From: JBMNNU01 sp050942695
Lineage (GTDB): Bacteria; Chloroflexota; UBA6077
Reading direction: 5' to 3'
DNA length: 15,279 bases
Assembly (NCBI GenBank): GCA_050942695.1
Contig: JBMNNU010000050.1
Coordinates: 1 to 15,279 of the forward strand
Below the pieces are notes generated by a model, which had not been told where the DNA came from, did no database searches, and was given only the letters and a program-made list of their open reading frames with translations. A program made the position numbers and the translations under genes. Numbering within the stretch: position 1 is the first letter of the stretch; every line of letters starts with the position of its first letter. Positions 5,649-12,355 of the stretch are shown here, one piece after another.

Positions 5649-6518
5649 ATGATGCTCCCCAGAGAACATGGTGCCTGGGCCATGCTGTTGATACCCTACT
5701 TCCTAGGAACAGTGGCTTCAGGATGGGGTGGTTGGTCATCGACCCTGATGCTGATATCGATTATTGCCCTGTTTACCAGTGTCAGGCCCCTGGAGATACT
5801 GCTACTGGGCGGCAATAAACCTGCAACTGCTGCGCCTCTGGTCGCAGATAACGTGCGGGATAAGAGATGCCATCTGCGCAAGACACAGGCGATATTATGG
5901 TTGGCTATTTTTTGGGGAATTGGAGGGACTTCTACAATCATTCTCCTGCAGGCTTACCAGCGATGGCAACTGGCGCCGCTAGGAGTAATCGCGGGAATCG
6001 CGCTGGTTGCTGCGCTTTCATTTCGAAGACGAAGTCGATGGGATCGCAGTTGGCCTGTTCGACTGCTTTACATCGCCGCCCTTTCACTATCCGGCCCAGC
6101 CGCTTACTACGCAGCCTCGGGGGACTTCAGCCGTCCTGCTTTCGCTGTATGGTTTTTGGCCTTCCTTTACTCTGGCGCCAGCCTTTTCTACGTTCGCCTT
6201 CTCACCAGGTCAGCCCATCAACAGCCGGGAAAACAGGCGAAGAGAGTCACCAACGCAGGGGTAGCTAGACAGTTAGGGCTCTACCTTGCCTTAGCCACCC
6301 TTTCACTGGCAACGCTAACCCATTTTGATTGGCTCCCGCCTCTGGCCGGCCTGGCCTTTATCCCCTTAATAGTAAAGCTGTTGTGGGTGCCCTGGAGGCG
6401 CAATTATCGCCCAACTTTGAAGGAGATTGGTATTGCTGAGGTAGGACACGCAGCCATCTTCACAGTATTGGCGGCCTTCGCGCTCACGAATTGGGTGTCA
6501 GGAATGGGACTCGGATAA
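5649..6518 (+). CDS. YwiC-like integral membrane protein
   Basis: A 289-residue polytopic membrane protein. It opens with PREHGAWAMLLIPYFLG, the hallmark of the YwiC-like family (PREHGAW), and has about eight hydrophobic spans, for example near 8-22, 27-45, 85-103, 110-128, 140-155, 165-185, 215-240 and 265-285. The PREHGAW motif is reminiscent of some UbiA-type prenyltransferase-like membrane proteins, but no catalytic Asp-rich motif is obvious and the function is unknown; in Bacillus subtilis ywiC lies near nitrate-respiration genes. ATG 5649 follows the ferredoxin stop by one base and immediately precedes the motif. Its last 21 bases overlap the end of the convergent MEMO gene. Confidence 0.8.
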   Translation: MMLPREHGAWAMLLIPYFLGTVASGWGGWSSTLMLISIIALFTSVRPLEILLLGGNKPATAAPLVADNVRDKRCHLRKTQAILWLAIFWGIGGTSTIILLQAYQRWQLAPLGVIAGIALVAALSFRRRSRWDRSWPVRLLYIAALSLSGPAAYYAASGDFSRPAFAVWFLAFLYSGASLFYVRLLTRSAHQQPGKQAKRVTNAGVARQLGLYLALATLSLATLTHFDWLPPLAGLAFIPLIVKLLWVPWRRNYRPTLKEIGIAEVGHAAIFTVLAAFALTNWVSGMGLG

Positions 6519-7739
6519 TAGGAGCACTCCGGCAATAGAAACGACCGAATTCGCGGGAGCCGGGCAGATCGCGTAGTCTACCAGGTCGCCTGAAACGTTC
6601 TCCAGGATGCTCAAACCGAGATAGATAGGGGGCAAACCACACACTTTTCGCCGATCACCCTCTTTGATGAGCAGGTCGAGGAACCGACCCGCTTCGCCCC
6701 GGCAAACGCTGGCAAGCATATCCTGGTCATGCCTGTACAGGGCAGCCCGCTCGGCCAGATCAATGGCGTGAGCGTCGCCAAAAGCCGGCCCTATGTGGGC
6801 CAGATCGGCGGCGATGATAACCATGGTTCGAGATTGCCGTGCCAGGCACAGCAGTGCCTGCTTTGCTGCGCTCCAATGAGCGACTCCGTCAGGTCGACAG
6901 GTGCCTTCGATGAAAGGCTGGAATGACCCACATAGCACAGGTAGGATACGTACCGAGCGGTCGCCCGCTATATGGCGAAGCCAGATTGCTGCTAACTCGA
7001 GGGAATGTTCTGCGGAGTGATTCAACTCCGAAGCGAACGCATGCTCACTCCCCATTTCTTTAGCTAACATATCTACAGCATCTACATCCGTCTCCAGCAA
7101 ACCAAGGGGCGTATCGAAGCTCTTACGTGTGAGTGTTAATTCCGCGGGACCGCCACCGTGATCGGTGCCCAAGATAATGAATAGGTCAGCTTCAGCAACG
7201 GCATTCCGTGCTCTATCCCACACCCGAGCGTACACGGCTGCGCCCCGATCGTAATCGATGTGGGGGCAGATTAACCCCCGGATCTTCCCTGCCGCCGGAG
7301 TTACTCTATGGTTGTTATCGACCGCTCCCGCCAGATACCGATCCAACAGCGCCCTTAGCTCATCAGGATCGGAAGGGTAGCTGGCTCCAGCCAGTATTGG
7401 AGGGCGCACCGGAGCGGAGCGATACAACTCGAGAGCCCGATGGTAGCCCTCCGTAAAACGCTCGTTATCGAGCATGAGGGCATCATCCAATTGGGAGATC
7501 ACCTTGGTGACAGTGTCCAGCGGGAGGCGAACCCCCCAATTCAACTCCAGGGCAACCTGTATATCGGAGACAGAACGGGTTCCATCGCACAGCGCCAGCA
7601 GGGGAATCAAAGGCTGAGGGACAACCACGCCCCGCGCTCCTATGCCCAATCGGTCCTGGAGCAGCATTGCCGGCTGGCCGTTATGCGTTATCCACTGATT
7701 ATCGAGATTTCTTAGCTTGGGGAGAAAGCTTTTTTCCAT
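6498..7739 (-). CDS. MEMO-family protein (AmmeMemoRadiSam system protein B) with N-terminal extension
   Basis: A 413-residue protein in two parts. Residues about 115-405 are a MEMO/AmmeMemoRadiSam-B domain, related to class III extradiol dioxygenases: it begins ILAGASYPSDPDEL, has PHIDYDRG (His160), ILGTDHGG (His194), the EHS motif (244-246), DLAH (His315) and VCGLPPIY (Cys367). These match the metal-site His and conserved Cys of human MEMO1. Residues 1-110 are an extra domain with a pattern (ALCDGTRSVSDIQVALE, then LDDALMLDNERF) like PqqD-type or winged-helix peptide-binding domains. The usual partners (AMMECR1 protein and radical SAM enzyme) are absent. ATG 7739 is chosen over ATG 7766 because the likely -10 (7757-7762) covers the latter. 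The biochemical role is not established. Confidence 0.85.
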   Translation of the reverse strand: MEKSFLPKLRNLDNQWITHNGQPAMLLQDRLGIGARGVVVPQPLIPLLALCDGTRSVSDIQVALELNWGVRLPLDTVTKVISQLDDALMLDNERFTEGYHRALELYRSAPVRPPILAGASYPSDPDELRALLDRYLAGAVDNNHRVTPAAGKIRGLICPHIDYDRGAAVYARVWDRARNAVAEADLFIILGTDHGGGPAELTLTRKSFDTPLGLLETDVDAVDMLAKEMGSEHAFASELNHSAEHSLELAAIWLRHIAGDRSVRILPVLCGSFQPFIEGTCRPDGVAHWSAAKQALLCLARQSRTMVIIAADLAHIGPAFGDAHAIDLAERAALYRHDQDMLASVCRGEAGRFLDLLIKEGDRRKVCGLPPIYLGLSILENVSGDLVDYAICPAPANSVVSIAGVLLLSESHS

Positions 7740-7756
7740 CGGCGGTTCTGTCGGAA

Positions 7757-7785
7757 ATTCTAGCATATATTACGCCAATCAAGAA
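7757..7785 (-). promoter_or_regulatory. Candidate extended -10 promoter of the MEMO gene
   Basis: On the minus strand TGC-TAGAAT forms an extended -10 (TAGAAT = 7762-7757), with a weak -35, TTCTTG (7785-7780), 17 bases upstream. Transcription would begin near 7750, leaving only about 11 bases before ATG 7739. The -35 straddles the left edge of the MITE-like element at 7784. Confidence 0.35.
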
Positions 7786-7943
7786 TCCAGATGGGATGGT
7801 TCACACAAACAGCCAGATCTCTAGCGTCGGGGCTTGTCCCCGACGAGCTGTAGCCTCGGGACTCGTCCCCGACGAGGTACCACGTCAGGCACATGGCCCA
7901 ACTCTACATTGTGACTCGTGTCGTGAACCATCCCATCCAGATT
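7784..7943. mobile_element. MITE-like element with 21-bp terminal inverted repeats
   Basis: The ends are inverted repeats. Left arm 7784-7804 (AATCCAGATGGGATGGTTCAC) pairs with right arm 7923-7943 with two mismatches, the inner 14 bases being exact. The 160-base unit has no open frame of note and contains two internal GC-rich palindromes (7822-7878). No transposase and no clear target-site duplication are visible. It sits between the divergent MEMO and CoA-transferase genes. It could be a non-autonomous transposable element or a large intergenic repeat of the REP/ERIC type; a structured RNA is a less likely alternative. Confidence 0.6.
7822..7878. repeat. Tandem palindromic 28-nt repeat pair
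   Basis: Two 28-base units (7822-7849 and 7851-7878) start TAGC and end GACGAG-x-T, and differ at four positions. Each contains a hairpin built on the core GTCGGGG/CCCCGAC; in the first, CGTCGGGG-CTTGT-CCCCGACG is perfect. The second keeps CCTCG/CGAGG closing pairs. This is the core of the MITE-like element. Confidence 0.75.
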
Positions 7944-7986
7944 GTAGGCTGGACAATTCAACCGGTGTGCACCAATAATTCGGCGG

Positions 7987-8016
7987 TTCGATTCATATCA
8001 ACACTAGAGGTATAAT
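7987..8016 (+). promoter_or_regulatory. Promoter of the CoA-transferase/rdgB pair
   Basis: A perfect TATAAT lies at 8011-8016. The matching -35 is weak (TTCGAT at 7987-7992, or TCGATT at 7988-7993, with 17-18 spacing). Transcription would start near 8023, about 40 bases before ATG 8065. Confidence 0.45.
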
Positions 8017-8064
8017 CAGCCACGGCCGTCGTCAATTTGAAACAAAAAGGAGTCCCGAGAGAAG

Positions 8065-9294
8065 ATGTCCGACCAGATGAAAAATACGAATTCCTCTAAG
8101 GGTGCACGTCCTCTAGATGGCGTCCGTGTGATTGATCTATCTACAGTAATCGCCGGACCCCATTGCGCAACCCTTTTAGGGGAGTTCGGGGCTGATGTAA
8201 TTAAGGTCGAATTGCCGGGAGTGGGCGATTCCCTGCGAAAATTTATGCCCCAATACGAAGGTACAAGCCTGATCTGGCGTATCGAAGGCCGCAATAAACG
8301 GTGTATCACCCTGGATTTAAGAAAACCCAAAGGCCAGGAGTTGATCAGGAGGCTGGTGGCTATCTCCGACGTGGTTGTCGAGAACTTCCGCTCAGGCACA
8401 CTGGAGAGGTGGGGGATCGGCTATGAGCAGCTCAAAGAAATCAACCCTGGATTGGTGATGGTAAGGGTAACAGGCTATGGCCAGTTCGGGCCTTACAAAG
8501 ATAAGCCCGGGTTCGGTCGGATAGCCACAGCCTACGGCGGACTGACGAACCTCGTCGGCTACCCAGACCGCCCGCCGGTGATCCCCGGCACACCCTCCAT
8601 ACCCGATTACCTCACAGGGGTTTACGGTGCTCTGGGAGCCATGATGGCGTTATGGCACCGTAACCGAACGGGAGAGGGACAATATGTGGATATCGCCCTT
8701 TACGAGCCGGTTTTCCGCATCTTAGAGGAGGTCCCTGCTGCCTACCACAAGATGGGAATCGTCCGGGAAAGACTTGGCGCAGGCACATCTGTAGCTGTGC
8801 CTCACAACCACTACACCACCAAGGACGGTCGGCATATCGCGATCGCATGCACAAATGACACCATGTTCCGCAGGCTCGCGGGTGCTATGGGCAAGCCGCA
8901 GTTGATCGACGACCCACGTTTTTGCTCCAACGCTCAGAGAGTAGCCAATCGAGTCGAGACCGATGCGCTCGTGCAGGAGTGGACCGGCAGCCTTAATGCC
9001 AAGGAGTTGATAGCGATCCTGGACCAGAACGAGGTCCCCAACTGCCTGATCTACAGCATCGAGGATATTTTCGAGGATCCCCAGTACAAGGCTCGAGAGA
9101 ACATCATCTCCGTTGAGGACCCCAAGGATGGCGAGATTAGGATGAGCAACGTGGTACCTAGGCTTTCTAAGACACCGGGCCGAGTAGAGTGGACGGGGCC
9201 TGAGATGGGCTCCCACAACCGGGAGATCTACTGCGACCTGCTGGGCATCTCCGATGACGAGCTCGAGCAGATGAAAGCCGAGGGCGTTATTTGA
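8065..9294 (+). CDS. CaiB/BaiF family (class III) CoA-transferase
   Basis: A 409-residue class III CoA-transferase, which moves CoA between organic acids through covalent aspartyl intermediates. It shows the standard opening (LDGVRVIDLSTVIAGPHCA), then FGADVIKVE, the NKRCITLDL strand, VVENFRSG, and the catalytic Asp at 181 in IPDYLTGVYGA, equivalent to Asp169 of formyl-CoA transferase. RTGEGQYVDIALYE follows, and the C-terminal part carries NEVPNCLIYSIEDIFEDPQ. Length fits the family (about 400). The substrate is not predictable: relatives act on oxalate, carnitine, malate, mesaconate and others, including enzymes of Chloroflexus carbon fixation. AAGGAG (8047-8052) lies 12 bases before ATG 8065, slightly far. 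Its TGA overlaps the TTG start of rdgB. Confidence 0.9.
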   Translation: MSDQMKNTNSSKGARPLDGVRVIDLSTVIAGPHCATLLGEFGADVIKVELPGVGDSLRKFMPQYEGTSLIWRIEGRNKRCITLDLRKPKGQELIRRLVAISDVVVENFRSGTLERWGIGYEQLKEINPGLVMVRVTGYGQFGPYKDKPGFGRIATAYGGLTNLVGYPDRPPVIPGTPSIPDYLTGVYGALGAMMALWHRNRTGEGQYVDIALYEPVFRILEEVPAAYHKMGIVRERLGAGTSVAVPHNHYTTKDGRHIAIACTNDTMFRRLAGAMGKPQLIDDPRFCSNAQRVANRVETDALVQEWTGSLNAKELIAILDQNEVPNCLIYSIEDIFEDPQYKARENIISVEDPKDGEIRMSNVVPRLSKTPGRVEWTGPEMGSHNREIYCDLLGISDDELEQMKAEGVI

Positions 9295-9887
9295 CGCGCA
9301 GATTGCTGCTTTCAACTAACAATCAAGATAAGGTTAAGGAATATCGTCAGATCCTGGAGGGGCTACCCCTGGAGATAGTAACCCCTGCATCCCTGGGGCT
9401 GAATATGGAGGTAGAGGAAACCGGTAGCAGCTTCGCGGAGAATGCGGCTATCAAGGCGAGAGCGTTCCACCAGGCGACAGGTCTTCTTTCCCTAGCCGAC
9501 GACTCCGGCCTGGAGGTAGATGCCCTGGGGGGTAAGCCTGGGGTTCATTCGGCACGCTACGAGGGCCTGCCCAACGGCGATCGGAAGAATCGCCTGCTCC
9601 TCAAGCAAATTGAAGCAGTACCTTGGGAAGAAAGGGATTGCCGATATGTGGCCGAGATAGCTATCGTCGACGAGGCCGGAAAGCTTTATCGCTGCCGGGG
9701 AGAATTGAGAGGGAAGGTAGCCTGGGAGCCGAAAGGAACAGGCGGCTTTGGCTTCGATCCCGTTTTTTTCGTGCCCCGCTTCCAGCGCACGGTGGCCGAG
9801 TTGACACCGGAGCAAAAAAACCGCATCAGTCACCGGGGTAAAGCCGGGCGGTGTGCGCGGAGGATACTAGAGCAGCTTATCGCTTGA
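9291..9887 (+). CDS. rdgB: XTP/dITP diphosphatase (Ham1/RdgB)
   Basis: A 198-residue house-cleaning enzyme that hydrolyses dITP, ITP and XTP to monophosphates and pyrophosphate and so keeps deaminated purines out of nucleic acids. Family motifs are all present: STNNQDK near 8-14 (S/T-x-N-x2-K), Glu44 and Asn51, LADDSGLEVDAL at 68-79, GGFGFDPVFF at 151-160, and ELTPEQKNRISHRGKA at 170-185. Length matches the usual 190-200. The start is TTG 9291, overlapping the CoA-transferase TGA by four bases (TTGA); no ATG nearby would keep the first strand. The last 11 bases overlap the convergent zinc-ribbon gene. The functional link to the CoA-transferase is probably only transcriptional. Confidence 0.95.
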   Translation: MTRRLLLSTNNQDKVKEYRQILEGLPLEIVTPASLGLNMEVEETGSSFAENAAIKARAFHQATGLLSLADDSGLEVDALGGKPGVHSARYEGLPNGDRKNRLLLKQIEAVPWEERDCRYVAEIAIVDEAGKLYRCRGELRGKVAWEPKGTGGFGFDPVFFVPRFQRTVAELTPEQKNRISHRGKAGRCARRILEQLIA

Positions 9888-10251
9888 ACCAGATCCGTCT
9901 CTGGATGATGGTCTCAGTGACCTGGTATTCGCCCTTAGGCTTCCGGGACCAAGGGAGACGACCTCTTTTCGCTACCTGAAGGGGGTTGTCATCTGGTAGG
10001 AGTGCCAGCGCTTCGGATGGAACAACATGGTTGAATCGCCTGGCGACTCCCCTTCTGACTAGCTCCACCGCCGTCCCGACGATCAGGGCAGCAACCCCGC
10101 GCATCACTGGCCCCTTAGCCATCGACCATGGCACCGGTAGGAGGGAGCGAGAAACGAGAACAGGAAGCCCATGATGGTTTAGCAGTTCCCCACAGTGTCG
10201 ACAATAGTTGTCACCTGAATCGAAGGAAGTCCCACATCTAGCGCAACGCAT
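9877..10251 (-). CDS. Zinc-ribbon protein of unknown function
   Basis: A 124-residue protein with an N-terminal zinc ribbon at residues 2-20: CARC, then CRHC, two C-x2-C pairs 12 residues apart. A Pro/Val-rich stretch follows, then a moderately hydrophobic segment (about 47-68, VMRGVAALIVGTAVELV) and a basic C-terminal region ending IQRRIWFKR. It may be a membrane-associated adaptor, but no known family beyond the ribbon is recognised. The frame opens at ATG 10317, yet ATG 10251 is preferred: GGAGG sits five bases upstream, the ribbon starts there, and the likely -10 (10326-10321) would put the transcript start downstream of 10317. It overlaps rdgB at its 3' end. Confidence 0.65.
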   Translation of the reverse strand: MRCARCGTSFDSGDNYCRHCGELLNHHGLPVLVSRSLLPVPWSMAKGPVMRGVAALIVGTAVELVRRGVARRFNHVVPSEALALLPDDNPLQVAKRGRLPWSRKPKGEYQVTETIIQRRIWFKR

Positions 10252-10320
10252 CGATACCTCCATGGTTGGGCGACGGCCTTCGCTTGGCACAGTATCTTCT
10301 TTAACCTTTTCTACCATAGC

Positions 10321-10349
10321 ATTATCGCTTGACGCAACTGCAGCATCAA
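10321..10349 (-). promoter_or_regulatory. Promoter of the zinc-ribbon gene
   Basis: On the minus strand TTGATG (10349-10344) and GATAAT (10326-10321) are separated by exactly 17 bases. Transcription would begin near 10314, before ATG 10251. It overlaps the opposite promoter at 10329-10357. Confidence 0.55.
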
Positions 10350-10357
10350 CCTATTAT
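10329..10357 (+). promoter_or_regulatory. Promoter of the glycan locus
   Basis: TTGACG (10329-10334) and TATTAT (10352-10357) are separated by 17 bases, each matching consensus at 5 of 6 positions. The start would be near 10364, about 36 bases before the CTG start at 10400. Confidence 0.65.
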
Positions 10358-10399
10358 CAATTGTCCCTGCTGCACAAACGGTGAAAGGAGATTGTTCCC

Positions 10400-11353
10400 C
10401 TGAAGACTACAGTAATCGCCACAGTCCTCAACGAAGTGAGCAGCGTGGCGGAGTTGATACAGTCACTGATCGCCCAGACTCGCCGCCCTGACGAGATTAT
10501 CATCTCCGATGGGGGTTCTACCGATGGAACTGTGGACGCCATGCGTGCGGCCATTGGCGACCAGCCAGGCTTCCAAATCCTCATCCTTCCGGGATCAAAT
10601 ATAGCAGAGGGTAGGAACGCTGCGATCGGGCGGGCTACAGGCGACGTCATTGCCGTGACAGATGCAGGGGTAATGCTCAAACCTACCTGGCTGGAACAGT
10701 TGTTGGCGCCCTTCGAAAAGCGACCTGGCAGGGTAGATGTGGTAAGCGGGTTCTTTGAGCCTGCCCCCAAGACCATTTTCGAGATAGCCATGGGAGCCAC
10801 TGTCTTGCCCACCAGAGATGAAATCAACCCAGCCCGTTTTCTACCCTCAAGCCGGTCGGTAGCCTTCACCAAGGAAGCGTGGCGGCGGGCGGGCGGCTAT
10901 CCAGAGTGGCTGGATTACTGCGAGGATGTGGTTTTCGATCTCGCCCTTCGCAAAAGCGGCTGCGTTTTCGCATGGGCTCCCGGAGCGGTAGCCCTATTCA
11001 GGCCTCGATCTAGCCTTCGAGCCTTCTGGAAGCAGTATATGCGCTACGCCAGAGGCGACGGTAAAGCCGGCTTGTGGCCCAAAAGACACGCTATCCGCTA
11101 CAGCAGCTATGCCGCCGGTCTCGCCCTCCTGATCGCCGCACGAAAACGGAGATCGTTCCTTGCACCGCTCCTGTTGGGCGCCGGTCTTCATCTCAAACGC
11201 CCCTATGAGCGGTTGCTGCCGTGGCTGGAGGGGCTAGGCCCTCTACAGAAAACCGAAGCGATTGCCTGGGTGCCGATCATACGGCTGGTCGGAGATCTGG
11301 CTAAAATGGTTGGCTATCCCATAGGCCTGCTTTGGCGCCTGCGGCAGAGGTAG
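10400..11353 (+). CDS. GT2 family glycosyltransferase (CTG start)
   Basis: A 317-residue GT-A fold glycosyltransferase of family GT2, an inverting enzyme that uses nucleotide sugars. It shows the first strand TTVIATVLNE (3-12), the nucleotide-binding SDGGSTDGT near 36-44, TDAG at 87-90 in place of the usual D-x-D, and the acceptor-side acidic pair in CEDVVFDLAL (175-176). The C-terminal third has hydrophobic stretches (about 225-260) and basic segments, suggesting membrane association. The first common start codon is GTG 10436, which would delete the first strand. CTG 10400 has AAAGGAG at 10384-10390 with nine-base spacing, and an upstream stop at 10382 limits the frame, so CTG is the best start. 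It is the first gene of the polysaccharide cluster; its end is 26 bases from the next start. Confidence 0.85.
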   Translation: MKTTVIATVLNEVSSVAELIQSLIAQTRRPDEIIISDGGSTDGTVDAMRAAIGDQPGFQILILPGSNIAEGRNAAIGRATGDVIAVTDAGVMLKPTWLEQLLAPFEKRPGRVDVVSGFFEPAPKTIFEIAMGATVLPTRDEINPARFLPSSRSVAFTKEAWRRAGGYPEWLDYCEDVVFDLALRKSGCVFAWAPGAVALFRPRSSLRAFWKQYMRYARGDGKAGLWPKRHAIRYSSYAAGLALLIAARKRRSFLAPLLLGAGLHLKRPYERLLPWLEGLGPLQKTEAIAWVPIIRLVGDLAKMVGYPIGLLWRLRQR

Positions 11354-11379
11354 AACTACATTCTTGCAAAGGGGTCACC

Positions 11380-12255
11380 TTGGCACAAAACCTCAATTCT
11401 GAAGACCCTCACCAGTTGGCTCAGATGGAGAAGCTCCTTCTGGAGTACACCCAATCCTACTCTCGATATTACTCTCGCTCGAAATCGAAGCTGATGCAGC
11501 GATGTCGCGAGCAGCTTTTCCAGGAGAGGGAGATGGGGGCTCTGGTGGATCGCTTAGAGCGGCTGTACGGTCGACTGGAGGGCTGCAGGGTGCTGGAGGT
11601 GGGAAGCGGTAGCGGCAGCCGATCAGTAGCAGTGGCCCTTCGAGGTGCAGAGGTTACGGGGATTGAGCCGAGCGAGGCGGGGGTAGCTGCCTCTCGGCTG
11701 CGAGCGCAGCGTTACCCTCATCTCAAGGTGCGATTCGATGTAGGGATTGGAGAAGAGCTGCCATTCCCCGATGGAAGTTTTGACCTGGTTTTTTCCACGG
11801 AGGTGCTCCAACACGTCCAGAATATGGAACGGGTGATAGCTGAAACCAGCAGGGTGCTGAGGCCAGGGGGGCACTGCTACCACGAGGCCCCCAACAATCT
11901 CTATCCATGGGAGTTCCACTACCGGATGCTATGGTTTCCCGGAATGCCAAAGCCCCTTGGGAAGCTGTATGCTCGCCTGAGAGGAAAAGACCCTCGCCAC
12001 CTGGATGACATCAGCTTTATCTACCCGAGGCCGCTCTCCAACATGATGCGACGACACGGCTTTACGGAAATCCGAGACCTCTACGAAGTGGAGTTCTGGC
12101 AAAAAACGACGGAGACGGAGCGCATCCACAGCAGTTCTAAGAGAAAGGCATTTGAACTGTTGCGTAGACTTGGGCTTTCAAGACCTATAGTACGAGCCAT
12201 CAGTTTCCTCGGCATCTACCCTCAGGTGAAGGTCCACGCTGTGAAGACGGTTTGA
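11380..12255 (+). CDS. SAM-dependent methyltransferase of the glycan cluster
   Basis: A 291-residue class I methyltransferase. Motif I is VLEVGSGSGS at 71-80, the acidic ribose-binding residue is in GIEPSEAG (Glu96), and motif IV/V regions are PDGSFDLVFSTEVLQHV and RVLRPGGHCYHEAPN, the Methyltransf_11 pattern. The C-terminal part (FIYPRPLSNMMRRHGF) resembles enzymes acting on sugars or lipid-linked glycans. TTG 11380 is preferred, with AAAGGGG at 11368-11374 five bases before; a longer frame from TTG 11332 would overlap the previous gene without a site. Its place between two glycosyltransferases suggests methylation of a sugar or chain end (inference). The -35 of the next promoter overlaps its stop codon. 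Confidence 0.85.
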   Translation: MAQNLNSEDPHQLAQMEKLLLEYTQSYSRYYSRSKSKLMQRCREQLFQEREMGALVDRLERLYGRLEGCRVLEVGSGSGSRSVAVALRGAEVTGIEPSEAGVAASRLRAQRYPHLKVRFDVGIGEELPFPDGSFDLVFSTEVLQHVQNMERVIAETSRVLRPGGHCYHEAPNNLYPWEFHYRMLWFPGMPKPLGKLYARLRGKDPRHLDDISFIYPRPLSNMMRRHGFTEIRDLYEVEFWQKTTETERIHSSSKRKAFELLRRLGLSRPIVRAISFLGIYPQVKVHAVKTV

Positions 12256-12281
12256 CCCTGGTGATGTTCTCCCACTATAAT
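12252..12281 (+). promoter_or_regulatory. Internal sigma70-type promoter for the second half of the glycan locus
   Basis: TTGACC (12252-12257) overlaps the TGA stop of the methyltransferase, and a perfect TATAAT lies at 12276-12281, with 18-base spacing. The start would be near 12288, giving a leader of about 68 bases that contains a small hairpin TCAGC-TTACAG-GCTGA. Confidence 0.65.
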
Positions 12282-12355
12282 CGGGACAGCTTCAGCTTAC
12301 AGGCTGATATAGTAACCGCTACGCTCTAGCCGCGTTATTTAGATAGCGATATCTG

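Noticed and set aside
7822..7878. The two GC-rich hairpins as intrinsic terminators
   Set aside because: Neither is followed by a T-run, and they lie between divergent genes where no transcript needs to end.
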